The notes under the pieces were generated by a model. That model was not told where the DNA came from. It worked only from the letters and a program-made list of their open reading frames with translations, and searched no databases. DNA of 64,000 nucleotides from Thermincola ferriacetica. Lineage in GTDB: Bacteria; Bacillota; Thermincolia; Thermincolales; Thermincolaceae. The translations under genes were made by a program, and so were the position numbers. Below, piece by piece: positions 38,960 to 48,407 of the stretch. Where the stretch lies: NCBI RefSeq assembly GCF_001263415.1, contig NZ_LGTE01000001.1, forward strand, positions 1 through 64,000, written 5' to 3'. Within the stretch, counting starts at the first letter, position 1. Every line of letters begins with the position of its first letter.

Positions 38960-40555
38960 ATGTGGAAGAGGTTTGGATTAACTTTACTAGTGCTGTTTCT
39001 TGCACTGGGCTTGATCGGCTGTGGCGGTAAGGGAGACGGCCAGGCCCAGGGTGATTCTCAGGGCCCTTCGCAGATAGTAGTCGGTCTGCAGGCAGAGCCT
39101 ACTACGTTGGACACCAACCAGATGTCCGATTTCAATTCCACCCGTGCAGGGATGGAAATGTTTGAGGGGCTGGTACGTTTTAAAGATGAGAGTACAGAAA
39201 TTGAGCCCTGTCTTGCTGAAAAGTGGGATATATCGAAAGACGGTCTTACATATACCTTTTACTTGCGCAAAAATGTCAAGTTCCATGACGGCACACCGTT
39301 TAACGCCGATGCCGTTAAGTTTACCGTTGACAGGCAGATCGATAAGAACCACCCCTACCATAACACCGGTGAATTTGCTTATGCCGATTTCACTTTTGGT
39401 AAGGTGAAAGAGGTCAAAGTGGTTGACCCCTATACAGTAACCTTTGTCTTAAAGGAGCCTTTCGCTCCGTTCCTGGCCAACCTGGCTATGCATTCGGCCA
39501 CCATTGTTAGCCCCGAAGCCGTCAAGAAATACGGCAAAGATTTTAGTAAAAACCCTGTTGGAACCGGCCCATATAAATTTGTAAAATGGGAGCCGGGTGT
39601 AGAGATAATTCTGGAGAAAAACCCCAATTACTGGGGTGAAAAGGCCAAAATTGACCGCCTGGTGTTCAAGCCTATTGTTGATGATACCACCAGGGTTACT
39701 GAATTAGAATCCGGCAATGTTGATTTTATCGTAGGTGTTTCACCTGATGATTTGAGCCGCTTAGAAGCTAACCCTGATTTCAAAGTTATCAAACAACCGG
39801 GTATGCACACTTGGTGGACAGCCATGAATACTCTGAAAAAACCCTTTAACGATGTACGCGTACGTCAGGCTGTAAACTATGCCATTAACCGCGAAGCCAT
39901 CGTAAAAGATATTCTTAAGGATACAGGTGTGCTGGCCAATTCTCCGCTGCCGCCGGTAATCTGGAGCCATACCGACGACGTAACCAAATATGAATATAAT
40001 CCCGAAAAAGCCAAGCAGCTTTTAAAAGAAGCCGGCTATCCAAACGGTTTTGAAGTAACCTACTGGGTGCCCGAGTCCGGTTCCGGTATGCAGCAGCCTA
40101 CTACCATGGCCACTGCTATTCAGGCCGATTTGGCTAAAGTAGGTATTAAAGTCAAGATTCAAACCATGGAATGGGGTACTTACCTGGACAAAGTTTTCTC
40201 GCCGCCAGATAAAAACGACATGCTGATGCACCAGATGTCCTGGGTCGGCGATAACGGAGACCCTGACAACTTCCTTTACATTTTGTACAGCAGTAAGCAG
40301 TATCCAACAGACGGATTTAACGACAGCTACTATAAGAACCCCAAGCTGGATGAACTGCTGGACAAAGCCAGGTCTGAGCAGGATCAGAACAAGCGGGCAG
40401 CTATGTATGAGGAGGCCCAGAAAATCATTACTGCCGACGCTCCTGTTGTTTTAGTCGATCACGAGACTCAGATTGTGGCTATGAAGAAAAACATTGAAGG
40501 ATTCAAGTTGCATCCAACGGGAGTTTTCCGGTTTAGAGGAGTTACAATAAAGTAG
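38960..40555 (+). CDS. oppA: ABC transporter peptide/solute-binding lipoprotein
   Basis: The 531-residue extracytoplasmic binding protein of family 5 has a lipoprotein signal (LFLALGLIGCGG, Cys21 lipidated). The conserved LAEKWDISKDGLTYTFYLRK and FHDGTPFNADAVKFTVDR segments are typical of DppA/OppA proteins. It captures the solute for the permeases downstream. The ligand may be a peptide or an amide, because the operon ends with a formamidase-type enzyme. AAGGAGGAG precedes the ATG. Confidence 0.93.
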   Translation: MWKRFGLTLLVLFLALGLIGCGGKGDGQAQGDSQGPSQIVVGLQAEPTTLDTNQMSDFNSTRAGMEMFEGLVRFKDESTEIEPCLAEKWDISKDGLTYTFYLRKNVKFHDGTPFNADAVKFTVDRQIDKNHPYHNTGEFAYADFTFGKVKEVKVVDPYTVTFVLKEPFAPFLANLAMHSATIVSPEAVKKYGKDFSKNPVGTGPYKFVKWEPGVEIILEKNPNYWGEKAKIDRLVFKPIVDDTTRVTELESGNVDFIVGVSPDDLSRLEANPDFKVIKQPGMHTWWTAMNTLKKPFNDVRVRQAVNYAINREAIVKDILKDTGVLANSPLPPVIWSHTDDVTKYEYNPEKAKQLLKEAGYPNGFEVTYWVPESGSGMQQPTTMATAIQADLAKVGIKVKIQTMEWGTYLDKVFSPPDKNDMLMHQMSWVGDNGDPDNFLYILYSSKQYPTDGFNDSYYKNPKLDELLDKARSEQDQNKRAAMYEEAQKIITADAPVVLVDHETQIVAMKKNIEGFKLHPTGVFRFRGVTIK

Positions 40556-40567
40556 TGGAGGATCATT

Positions 40568-41515
40568 ATGGGGAGATATATTTTCCGACGGATATTAAGC
40601 CTAATACCGGTTCTCATTGGCGTAAGTTTTCTGGTTTTTATTATCATGCACTTAGCTCCCGGTGATCCGGCGGAAATCATTCTCGGTCCCAAAGCCACAA
40701 CGGAAGCCCTGGCTGAGCTCAGGTCTCAACTGGGGCTAGACCTCCCCTGGTATGTTCAGTACCTGCGTTGGATTGGGAAGGTGTTTGTCGGTGACTGGGG
40801 CCGTTCGATACAATTAAAAAGGGAAGTTCTACCCCTTATACTGGACAGGTTTGGCGCAACGGCCATTTTGGCTTTGGGAAGTATGCTGTTTGCTGTAATT
40901 TTCGGCTTAATAGCAGGAATTGTTTCTGCCATTAAGCAGTACACCTTCTGGGATCGGTTGCTTATGCTGATTGCCCTTGTCGGTTTCTGCCTGCCTGTGT
41001 TCTGGTTGGGTATCATTTTGCAGATTATTTTCGGCCTGAAACTGGGAGTTCTTCCTGTATCGGGAATGCACAGCCCCGGTGGCAGCGGATTTTTGGATAT
41101 GCTGAGGTACCTTATCCTGCCCAGCCTGGCTTTGGCAGCCGGTTCTTCAGCAGTAATCGCCCGCATGACCCGTTCGTCCATCCTGGAAGTTATACGGCAT
41201 GATTACATTCGTACGGCTAAAGCCAAGGGATTGCCGAAAAAGATAGTTATTTACAAGCATGCGCTGAAAAACGCTTTAATTCCTGTGCTTACTGTTACCG
41301 GCCTGCAGGTCGGATACGTACTTGCCGGAGCCGTGCTGGTGGAAATCGTTTTTGGCTGGCCGGGCATAGGCACGTTAATGGTGAACGGTATACTGGCCCG
41401 GGATTTTCCGTTGGTGCAGGGAATTATTCTTTTGGTGGCCTCCAGTTATGTGCTGGTCAACCTGATTGTTGATATCTTATATGCTTTTGTGGATCCACGG
41501 ATTAGTTACAAATAG
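40568..41515 (+). CDS. oppB: ABC transporter permease OppB/DppB type
   Basis: This 315-residue inner-membrane permease has six helices. Family marks are MGRYIFRRILSLIPVLIGVS at the N-terminus, LGLDLPWYVQYLRWI, and the ATPase-contact loop RTAKAKGLPKKIVIYKHALKNALIPV. It forms the channel with the next gene product. The spacing to flanking genes is 11-12 bases. Confidence 0.94.
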   Translation: MGRYIFRRILSLIPVLIGVSFLVFIIMHLAPGDPAEIILGPKATTEALAELRSQLGLDLPWYVQYLRWIGKVFVGDWGRSIQLKREVLPLILDRFGATAILALGSMLFAVIFGLIAGIVSAIKQYTFWDRLLMLIALVGFCLPVFWLGIILQIIFGLKLGVLPVSGMHSPGGSGFLDMLRYLILPSLALAAGSSAVIARMTRSSILEVIRHDYIRTAKAKGLPKKIVIYKHALKNALIPVLTVTGLQVGYVLAGAVLVEIVFGWPGIGTLMVNGILARDFPLVQGIILLVASSYVLVNLIVDILYAFVDPRISYK

Positions 41516-41526
41516 GGGGGATAGGG

Positions 41527-42363
41527 GTGCAGAATGAAGTTTTAAAACGGCTTCTTAAAGATAAAGCGGCCATTGTAGGCGCCCTGGTTTTAGTTACAAT
41601 ACTGGTACTCAGTTTGCTTGCCCCGCTGATTGCTCCCTATGACCCTAATGCCATCGATACCTTTAACCGTTTGAAGCCTATTGGTACACCGGGTCACATT
41701 CTTGGCACCGATGAGTTGGGCCGGGATATATTGTCCAGATTGTTATGGGGGGGCCGAATTTCTGTAGCGGTTGGCTTTTTTGCCGTTGCCTTTGCCATGT
41801 TTTGGGGCGTCCTAATAGGTCTGCTGGCCGGATATTACAAAGGTTTTTTTGACACATTGGCCATGCGGTTTATGGACATTTTGCTGGCTTTTCCTTATGT
41901 ACTCCTGGCCATTGCCATCATTGCGGCCCTGGGCCCCGGACTTGTTAACGCCATGCTGGCCATTGCCATTGTTGGTATACCCTATTACGCCAGGATAATC
42001 CGCGGGACGGTGTTGTCCCTGAAGGAAAAAGAATTCATCGAAGCTTTGCGGGCGTTGGGAGCCAGCGATTTCAGAATAATGTTCAAACACATTCTTCCCA
42101 ATAGTTTAGGCCCTCTGGTTGTTGCGGCAACCCTGGATGTAGGCTGGATGATTGTGGCAGCGTCAGGGATGAGCTTTTTGGGATTAGGCGCACAGCCGCC
42201 TACATCTGAATGGGGGCTGATGCTGAGCCTTGGCAGGAAATATATCAGGGTGGCGCCTCATCTTTCACTGTTGCCTGGTTTAATGATTTTTCTGGTTGTT
42301 TTATCTTTAAACTTGCTCGGCGATGGGTTGCGAGATGCACTGGACCCCAAACTTAGAGATTAA
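41527..42363 (+). CDS. oppC: ABC transporter permease OppC/DppC type
   Basis: This 278-residue permease opens with a GTG start after GGGGGGATAGG. It carries the LGTDELGRDILSRLLWGGRIS region and the contact loop FIEALRALGASDFRIMFKHILPNSLGPLVV. It completes the importer. The next gene follows after 12 bases. Confidence 0.94.
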   Translation: MQNEVLKRLLKDKAAIVGALVLVTILVLSLLAPLIAPYDPNAIDTFNRLKPIGTPGHILGTDELGRDILSRLLWGGRISVAVGFFAVAFAMFWGVLIGLLAGYYKGFFDTLAMRFMDILLAFPYVLLAIAIIAALGPGLVNAMLAIAIVGIPYYARIIRGTVLSLKEKEFIEALRALGASDFRIMFKHILPNSLGPLVVAATLDVGWMIVAASGMSFLGLGAQPPTSEWGLMLSLGRKYIRVAPHLSLLPGLMIFLVVLSLNLLGDGLRDALDPKLRD

Positions 42364-42375
42364 GAGGAGGAAATT

Positions 42376-43248
42376 ATGGCTAAACTTGTTGCAACTTATT
42401 CCATATGTGGTTTAGATCCAAAGACGGGCGAAATTGGTGTTGCGGTGCAGTCGAAATTTATGGCTGTTGGTGCGATAGTACCTTATGGGGAGGCAGGGAC
42501 AGGTATTGTGGCCACCCAATCCTGGGCGAATACCAGTTTTGGTCCGGATGCTATGAAATTATTGAAGGAAGGCAAATCTCCCCAGGAAATTCTGGAGATT
42601 TTACTGGCGAAGGATGAGCACCGCGAGTTACGCCAGGTTGGTATTTTAAGCGCCAATGGGGACAGCGCCGCTTATACAGGCAAAGACTGCTTCCCCTGGG
42701 CCGGTCATAAGACAGGACCGAATTTCTCCTGCCAGGGAAATATTCTAGTTGGCCCGGAAACCGTTGAGGCCATGGCCGAAACCTTTATCAAAACGGAAGG
42801 TGATTTGGCTGAACGTCTACTAAAGGCTCTCGAGGCCGGAACCAATGCGGGTGGCGACAAGCGTGGCAAGCAGTCGGCGGCGCTGGTTGTGCTTAAAGAA
42901 AAGGGAGGTTATGGGGGCTTTAATGACCGGTACATAGATCTCCGCGTAGATGACCACCCGGAGCCGGTTCAGGAATTAATCAGACTACACGGATTATATA
43001 AACTTTATTTCTATAAAACCAGGCCGGAAAATGTCCTGCGCGTGGAAGGAGACCTTTTCAGGGAATTGCAGCAGCTTTTAGCTGATTGGGGTTATTATAA
43101 AATAGAAACGGGCGCCGCAGAACCAACGCCGACCTTCTGGGAAGCGCTGCATGAATTCCACCTCATGGAAAACTTCGATGAGCGCATTCAGCCACAGGGT
43201 TTTATTGACCTGGAAGTGGTAGAATTTATGCGCAAAAAGACCCAATAA
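42376..43248 (+). CDS. DUF1028 family protein
   Basis: The 290-residue protein begins with the DUF1028 signature (TYSICGLDPKTGEIGVAVQS), followed by GIVATQSWANTSFGPDAMKLL and GNILVGPETVEAMAETF. The fold and spacing suggest an Ntn-type hydrolase, since a Thr lies near the start, but catalysis is not established. It lies between the peptide permeases and a formamidase-type gene, which supports a role in processing the imported compound. RBS GAGGAGG precedes the ATG. Confidence 0.85.
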   Translation: MAKLVATYSICGLDPKTGEIGVAVQSKFMAVGAIVPYGEAGTGIVATQSWANTSFGPDAMKLLKEGKSPQEILEILLAKDEHRELRQVGILSANGDSAAYTGKDCFPWAGHKTGPNFSCQGNILVGPETVEAMAETFIKTEGDLAERLLKALEAGTNAGGDKRGKQSAALVVLKEKGGYGGFNDRYIDLRVDDHPEPVQELIRLHGLYKLYFYKTRPENVLRVEGDLFRELQQLLADWGYYKIETGAAEPTPTFWEALHEFHLMENFDERIQPQGFIDLEVVEFMRKKTQ

Positions 43249-43282
43249 ATGAAGTTGCATTTCAGTAAATGGGGTTAGATTG

Positions 43283-44188
43283 ATGAAAATCAGAGCAGAT
43301 AAAGTAATTTACGGGTTTAACCCTGATTTGGAGGCGGTTGCCGTTGCCCGGTCGGGGGACGTGATCGTATTTGAAACCTTGGATTGTTTTGCCAACCAGA
43401 TAGTTGAGGCCGAACAATCGGTTGATAATATCGACTGGGAACAGATTAACCCCGCCACCGGCCCGGTTTATATAAAAGATGCCCGGCCTGGTGACAGCAT
43501 CCGGGTGAGTATTTTGAAAATAGACCTGGCTGACCGGGGGGTTATGGCTGCCATTCCTGATTGCGGTGTGCTGGGTAACAGGGTAAAAGAGCCGGAAATC
43601 AAAATTCTTCCCATTAAGGGCAGTACCGCTTATTTTAATGATATTGCGCTGCCGGTAAAACCGATGGTGGGTGTTATCGGCGTGGCGCCGGCGTCCGGTG
43701 AAATACCTTGTGGCATACCCGGGGCCCACGGCGGAAATCTGGATACCAACCTTATTTGTGCCGGCAACGACCTTATTTTACCGGTGGCTGTACCAGGCGC
43801 CTTGTTGGCTTTGGGTGATGTCCACGCGCGTATGGGAGACGGAGAAGTATGGGTTACCGGTATTGAGGCGGCAGCGCAAGTTACGGTAAGGGTAGAGGTG
43901 CTGAAAAACTTTTCCGTTAAAGAACCCGTTGTTATGAATGACGAAATTACAGCGTTCCTAAGCTCAGCGGCAACACTGGATGAGGCTGTGACAAAAGTGA
44001 CCGAGTATGCCATTGACTGCCTGGTGAAGCTGGGGTTATCTTTTAATGATGCCGGTATGCTCTTAAGCGCTGTTGGAGACTTACAAATATCGCAGGTTGT
44101 AGATCCGTTAAAAACAGTACGCTTGGTTGTCCCCCGCTGGATTTTAACCAGATATGGATTTAACCCGGACCGGCTGAAAAGCCTTTAA
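43283..44188 (+). CDS. Acetamidase/formamidase-family protein
   Basis: The 301-residue protein matches the FmdA/AmdA family: IKDARPGDSIRVSILKI, PVKPMVGVIGVAP, CGIPGAHGGNLDTNLI and GDVHARMGDGEV. These enzymes hydrolyse formamide, acetamide or short amides to ammonia and acid. As last gene of the importer operon it suggests an amide or N-formyl compound as nutrient. An ATG at 43283 is preceded by TTG, and GGGG lies eight bases upstream. The stop lies inside the left arm of the terminator. Confidence 0.85.
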   Translation: MKIRADKVIYGFNPDLEAVAVARSGDVIVFETLDCFANQIVEAEQSVDNIDWEQINPATGPVYIKDARPGDSIRVSILKIDLADRGVMAAIPDCGVLGNRVKEPEIKILPIKGSTAYFNDIALPVKPMVGVIGVAPASGEIPCGIPGAHGGNLDTNLICAGNDLILPVAVPGALLALGDVHARMGDGEVWVTGIEAAAQVTVRVEVLKNFSVKEPVVMNDEITAFLSSAATLDEAVTKVTEYAIDCLVKLGLSFNDAGMLLSAVGDLQISQVVDPLKTVRLVVPRWILTRYGFNPDRLKSL

Positions 44189-44231
44189 GTTCCCGTACGG
44201 TTTACTTAAAGGCTTTTTCCTTTTTTTTAAA
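44177..44231 (+). terminator. Terminator of the oligopeptide/amide operon
   Basis: AAAAGCCTTTAAGT (44177-44190) pairs perfectly with ACTTAAAGGCTTTT (44204-44217) and is followed by a long T run. It overlaps the stop codon at 44186. Confidence 0.9.
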
Positions 44232-44246
44232 ACTGAACTCAAAATA

Positions 44247-45788
44247 TCAGCTTTTGAACCACGACATTCCGGGGATTTCCAGCCTCCATTTCATCCGTAT
44301 GTCCTGCTGTTCATCCCAGGTTTCCCGCCTGGAGATCATGTCTGGTATAATTTGCAGCTCTTTTTCATATTTCCAATAGGTATGGGTTTGCTTAATATCT
44401 TCCCACAGCAGGGGAAACAGTTCGTAGAACTTTTCACTCTGGCCTTTGTAGAAGGCCCTTTGCATTTCATAAGACTGGAAGAAGTCACGCTTTAGGCTGT
44501 GGTGTTCGTAGGCCACCAGTAGGGCCAGACACAGTGTAGCTCTTGTGATTTCCGGTGAAACCAGCCAACTGCCCAAGGTACGGTATTCAAAACCGCCGTG
44601 TGGCTTATTTCTTATATTGCCAAGACCGCCGTATTGTTTTCTGCGTTTAACCGCGGCTTCACGATCTTCAATTAAGCTCACAGGTATGGCCAGGTAATTA
44701 TCCAAAGCCCGCAGCAGAGCCGATGATAATTCGACACCTGAAAAATGAATGTGGCCGCCGATTTGGTATCTGTTATAATGTATGCTACCGGCCAACCATT
44801 CTACGTTTTTATAGGGGATGCGGGTTACGCCGTACTGCAGGCTGTGCCGGATTTTTTCGGTCAGCCTCAGGGGACAGGTATCGGGTGTCGGACGAATTTC
44901 AGCCAGCGGATAAAGTCTACCTTCCCGACGTTCGCTTCGTTCATCATAACCAAATAACCCGTCTTTTTGAATAAAATGCGAAGGGTAAATAAGGTTGCCG
45001 TTATCTTTGTTTCTTAGAATAAACTCGGGGTCAGCCCCCAGCCATATCTCTCCGGATGCCGGTCGGTGCTGCCTGGCCAGTAAGCGCTTTTTTATCAGTT
45101 GCACCAGTTTGGGCGAGGCTTCCGGATGTGGATTGGGAACAGGGTTGACATCAAGAACTACCGGACGGTTTTTCATATCAACACATAATCTTACTTTGGC
45201 AAAGTCAAGCCCTAACAGGTGGGTTGCCTTTACTGCCAGAAGACAGGCTTTTTCGGTATCAGAGTCCAAATTGACGGGAACAGGTTCGTATTGTTCGGAG
45301 GGTGTAGACAGCCAAAGGGATGTATTGCTTACAACCGGTACCTTTTTTTCCAGGTAAAAGACCTTGGCATCAAATACCCAGGCTTTGTAGTCCCGCAGGG
45401 TAGGGATGTACTGGACAAAAAAGTCGGCTTTTATCCTGGCCACTTCGGCATAGCTGTAAATTATTCGGTCTCGGTTACTTTCTCTTGGATGCAAATGCCT
45501 GGCTACCAAGGGATAAGGTGAAGAAGGAGTGGGCACAGTAATTTTAGGTTGCCGAATCCTGTTCAGCCTGAGAAACTGCAGAGCCTTTTCCCGATTCAGG
45601 GCATTAACCAGAGACTCTTTTCTGTTTAAGGTAAGGTCCCGGTTGTCAGTACCTTGTATATTTCCCCACCGGACAAGGGGGCCAGTTATCTCATGCGGTG
45701 GGGCTGTTTGACAGTTAAAACCGGCAAAATATTTTTTCCAACTGCTGCCTGAATTATCTTCGCAGTGCAGTAAAACGGGCTTTTGCAA
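44247..45788 (-). CDS. ATP-grasp-like / COOH-NH2 ligase-like fusion protein
   Basis: The 513-residue protein joins two ligase-like halves. Residues about 1-235 resemble an ATP-grasp ligase: basic/acidic phosphate-binding strands and VRLCVDMKNRPVVLDVNPVPN, with the Asp-x-Asn metal-binding end. Residues about 245-513 match the phiEco32-like COOH-NH2 ligase (glutamate-cysteine-ligase/glutamine-synthetase fold): GADPEFIL, QIGGHIHFSG, HGGFEYRTLGSWLVSPE. Both halves would make an amide bond between a carboxylate and an amine using ATP. It is the last gene of the coat-associated operon. The start is TTG at 45788, eight bases after AAGGAGGG. Substrates are unknown. Confidence 0.8.
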   Translation of the reverse strand: MQKPVLLHCEDNSGSSWKKYFAGFNCQTAPPHEITGPLVRWGNIQGTDNRDLTLNRKESLVNALNREKALQFLRLNRIRQPKITVPTPSSPYPLVARHLHPRESNRDRIIYSYAEVARIKADFFVQYIPTLRDYKAWVFDAKVFYLEKKVPVVSNTSLWLSTPSEQYEPVPVNLDSDTEKACLLAVKATHLLGLDFAKVRLCVDMKNRPVVLDVNPVPNPHPEASPKLVQLIKKRLLARQHRPASGEIWLGADPEFILRNKDNGNLIYPSHFIQKDGLFGYDERSERREGRLYPLAEIRPTPDTCPLRLTEKIRHSLQYGVTRIPYKNVEWLAGSIHYNRYQIGGHIHFSGVELSSALLRALDNYLAIPVSLIEDREAAVKRRKQYGGLGNIRNKPHGGFEYRTLGSWLVSPEITRATLCLALLVAYEHHSLKRDFFQSYEMQRAFYKGQSEKFYELFPLLWEDIKQTHTYWKYEKELQIIPDMISRRETWDEQQDIRMKWRLEIPGMSWFKS

Positions 45789-45816
45789 GGCTTACCCTCC
45801 TTAAGGCAGCATATGG

Positions 45817-46899
45817 TCAGGTTTTTACCAGATAGTTGACATAATGCATCAGACGGACCAGGGATTTAGCCCTGATTAAAGGTTCATCAAATTTGAATGG
45901 TTTGGAATTAACTTCAAAAACCCATATTTTCCCCTTTTTATCAATGCCGATATCAAATTCCATTTCGCCAAACTGCTCTTTTAAAGCCCTTTCTATCAGA
46001 GCGGGCACGATTCGGCCAATGCGGGACAGCTTATTAAGCAGCAGTTGGGCATGTTTTTTGCCGAAAACCTGCTTGAGCAGGTGGTAGCCGGGGGCACGAC
46101 AACCGCCGTACATAACGTGCGTGGTGATACTTCCTTCGCCCGCTATACGGGCGGCAAAGCCTGTTTTTTTCCATTGGCCGTTTTTGTCTTTTTGGTATAA
46201 AACCCGGAAATCGAAGGGCCGGCCGTCCACCTGAGCCAAGGATATCCCCTTTTGAATGAGGTAAGGGCTGTTGTGGAAGGGTAGGTCTGACCAGGCCCTG
46301 ATTAAATTATCATGGGTAAAGGCGGTTTGGTTTTTATTGGCATCCCACAGTATTATCTGGTTCTGTTCCTTTTCATGAGTTATCCGAAAAATACCTATTC
46401 CCAGACTGTTGTCAACAGGCTTGATATAAAGGGCAGGATATTTTTGCAGCATTGCCCGGAAGTTTTCTATAGACCACTTATGGGTTTCAGGCAGCAGGTT
46501 TTTGGTGAAACGGTACGAAGCCAGTATCCGGTAAATTGACCATTTATTCAGGAAAAAGGGATTAAAAAAACGTTTTCCATAAGCCTGCTTTATTTTGCTC
46601 AGTATTTCGCGGTACTCATCTTTTTGTTCAATGGAACGGTTAGGCAGCCGGTTATAAATTACCGTCGGCATAGGAAAAGGGACTTGTTTCCAGGCCAGGC
46701 CTGACTCTTTAGGAACGTATCCCAATAGCGAACGATTATCCCATTCTATGTCTTCAGGTGTAATAACAAAAGCATTCCAGCCTCTTTTCCGAGCTATATT
46801 TATGATTTCCAAAAAAGGTTCTGTTTGCCCACCAAAAGGGAGGTCTGATGTTGGTCTTAAACTGCTTAAAATCGCAAGACTGGGGCCTTTTTTGAGCAA
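45817..46899 (-). CDS. YheC/YheD-type ATP-grasp protein (short form)
   Basis: The protein of about 360 residues is the shortest of four related spore-associated ATP-grasp proteins in this operon. It lacks the N-terminal beta domain and starts directly at GPSLAILSSLRPTSDLPFGG. Shared family marks are PTVIYNRLPNRSIE, FFNPFFLNKWSIY, LYIKPVDNSLGIGIF, PYLIQKGISLAQVDGRPFDF, and EFDIGIDKKGKIWVFEVNSK with the metal-binding Glu/Asn. The start is probably TTG at 46899, preceded by AAGGAGG; an ATG at 46920 has no ribosome site and would put that AAGGAGG inside the gene. Confidence 0.85.
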   Translation of the reverse strand: MLKKGPSLAILSSLRPTSDLPFGGQTEPFLEIINIARKRGWNAFVITPEDIEWDNRSLLGYVPKESGLAWKQVPFPMPTVIYNRLPNRSIEQKDEYREILSKIKQAYGKRFFNPFFLNKWSIYRILASYRFTKNLLPETHKWSIENFRAMLQKYPALYIKPVDNSLGIGIFRITHEKEQNQIILWDANKNQTAFTHDNLIRAWSDLPFHNSPYLIQKGISLAQVDGRPFDFRVLYQKDKNGQWKKTGFAARIAGEGSITTHVMYGGCRAPGYHLLKQVFGKKHAQLLLNKLSRIGRIVPALIERALKEQFGEMEFDIGIDKKGKIWVFEVNSKPFKFDEPLIRAKSLVRLMHYVNYLVKT

Positions 46900-46931
46900 A
46901 CTTTTTACCTCCTTATCCATTTGGTCAATTA

Positions 46932-48407
46932 TTATATACTATGTGGGTAAAAGCCGGTAAAGAACCTGGCAAATTCAAGGGGACGCAGGAAAGAACGTTC
47001 TATTCTCTGGGTCAATCCTACGGAGGTGGTCAGAGCCCTGAAAGGCTTGGAGTTAACTTCAATCAACCAGAGTTTTCCATGCACGTCGATGCCGAAGTCA
47101 AGGCCCAGTTCAGCCCATAAGCCCGGAAAACATTCTTCAACAGCCAAAGCAACCTCTTCCGCTGCCCGGCGAACATTTTCACCAATACCAGCCGGTTGGA
47201 GGAAATCTTCATTAAATACCTGCCTGATTACTTCAACTATAGATTTTGCCATCGCTCCACCGTTTAGGTTGGCAGTGAGTCCGCCAGGCTGTACAATGCG
47301 CACATAGGCTTTCGTTCTGCGCCAGCGACCGAAACGGTCTTTCTGCATGAGCAGCCGTATATCAAATTCCCGGCCTTCATATAAAGCTAAAGGAATAGCC
47401 TGCTGCATCAGGTATACACGGTTTTCCATAACGGGACGGAGAATTTTGACCAGTTCTGCCGCTCCCCTCTGTTCACCTTCGATAATAACGCCGTCTTTTG
47501 TTCGGTATTTGTACTTAAACTGTTCTCCTTCCTTGGAAATCTTGATAATTCGCCTACCCAGGCTTCCGGAAGATGGTTTCAAATAAATTTGCCGGTGCCT
47601 GTCAGCGAACAGGGCCAGGGTTTCCGGCCCGGCAAAAACTGTTCCCTCAGGTAAGTAACGGTGGGCAATGGCATGGACTACTAGTTTTTCTTGCACCTCG
47701 CATTTGTCCAGAAATCCGGGGTTAAAAACGGGAATTTGCATGATATTCTGGATATAAGCTAGAGCATTTTGACAAGCCTCCTGTTTTTCCCAGTAACGTG
47801 AAGGAATCCGGTTATAAACAATATCAGGCCAGGGCAGGGTCAACTGCATCCAGCGCATTGGAGGTTCCCGGTTTTCGGAAGCATCATAACTGTTCTCTGA
47901 ATCTCCCTGCACGATACATTCTTCGTCGGCGTCCGTTTGTGGTAATTCGGGAATATAACCACTGACAAATATATTGTCCGGCAAGATATCTTCCGGTGTA
48001 AAAACGTAAACCAGAGCGCCTGCCCTGGATGCTCTGTCGCACAGGGCCCGCAAGAATTTGGCCTGTCTTCCGAAGGGGTTCTCAGGATTGTCGAATTTTA
48101 CTGTTAACAGACCGATCAGCGGTCCAATTCTTATTATCCTGCCGAGCAAACGCAGGGTCAGTACAGAGCCGGCCGGAATGTTAATACGGCTGGCAAGGGT
48201 TTTTGAACAACTGATTTTATTGTGCAGGGGATGAGTATGTTCGTTAATTTTTACCAGGATCTGGGTATGGAAGGAGCCGGTTTGCAGTATATAGGCAGCG
48301 TTTGCTTCCAGACCCAGTTTTTTAAAAAGTCTGGCCGGAAAATAAAGAGCATAGTCACAGCCCGCGGCCGGTTCCGACCATTCAATCTGTATAAAGATTG
48401 GATTCAT
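46932..48407 (-). CDS. YheC/YheD-type ATP-grasp protein (long form)
   Basis: The 491-residue protein has an N-terminal beta-rich domain (about 1-130, ending IRIGPLIGLLTV) and the YheC/YheD ATP-grasp domain: WPDIVYNRIPSRYWE, VFNPGFLDKCEVQEKLV, IYLKPSSGSLGRRII, MQQAIPLALYEGREFDIRLL and LGLDFGIDVHGKLWLIEVNS. Family members are spore-coat-associated in Bacillus and probably ligate amino acids. The ATG at 48407 is preceded by AGGTGAC and lies 26 bases inside the upstream gene, so translation is coupled. Confidence 0.87.
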   Translation of the reverse strand: MNPIFIQIEWSEPAAGCDYALYFPARLFKKLGLEANAAYILQTGSFHTQILVKINEHTHPLHNKISCSKTLASRINIPAGSVLTLRLLGRIIRIGPLIGLLTVKFDNPENPFGRQAKFLRALCDRASRAGALVYVFTPEDILPDNIFVSGYIPELPQTDADEECIVQGDSENSYDASENREPPMRWMQLTLPWPDIVYNRIPSRYWEKQEACQNALAYIQNIMQIPVFNPGFLDKCEVQEKLVVHAIAHRYLPEGTVFAGPETLALFADRHRQIYLKPSSGSLGRRIIKISKEGEQFKYKYRTKDGVIIEGEQRGAAELVKILRPVMENRVYLMQQAIPLALYEGREFDIRLLMQKDRFGRWRRTKAYVRIVQPGGLTANLNGGAMAKSIVEVIRQVFNEDFLQPAGIGENVRRAAEEVALAVEECFPGLWAELGLDFGIDVHGKLWLIEVNSKPFRALTTSVGLTQRIERSFLRPLEFARFFTGFYPHSI

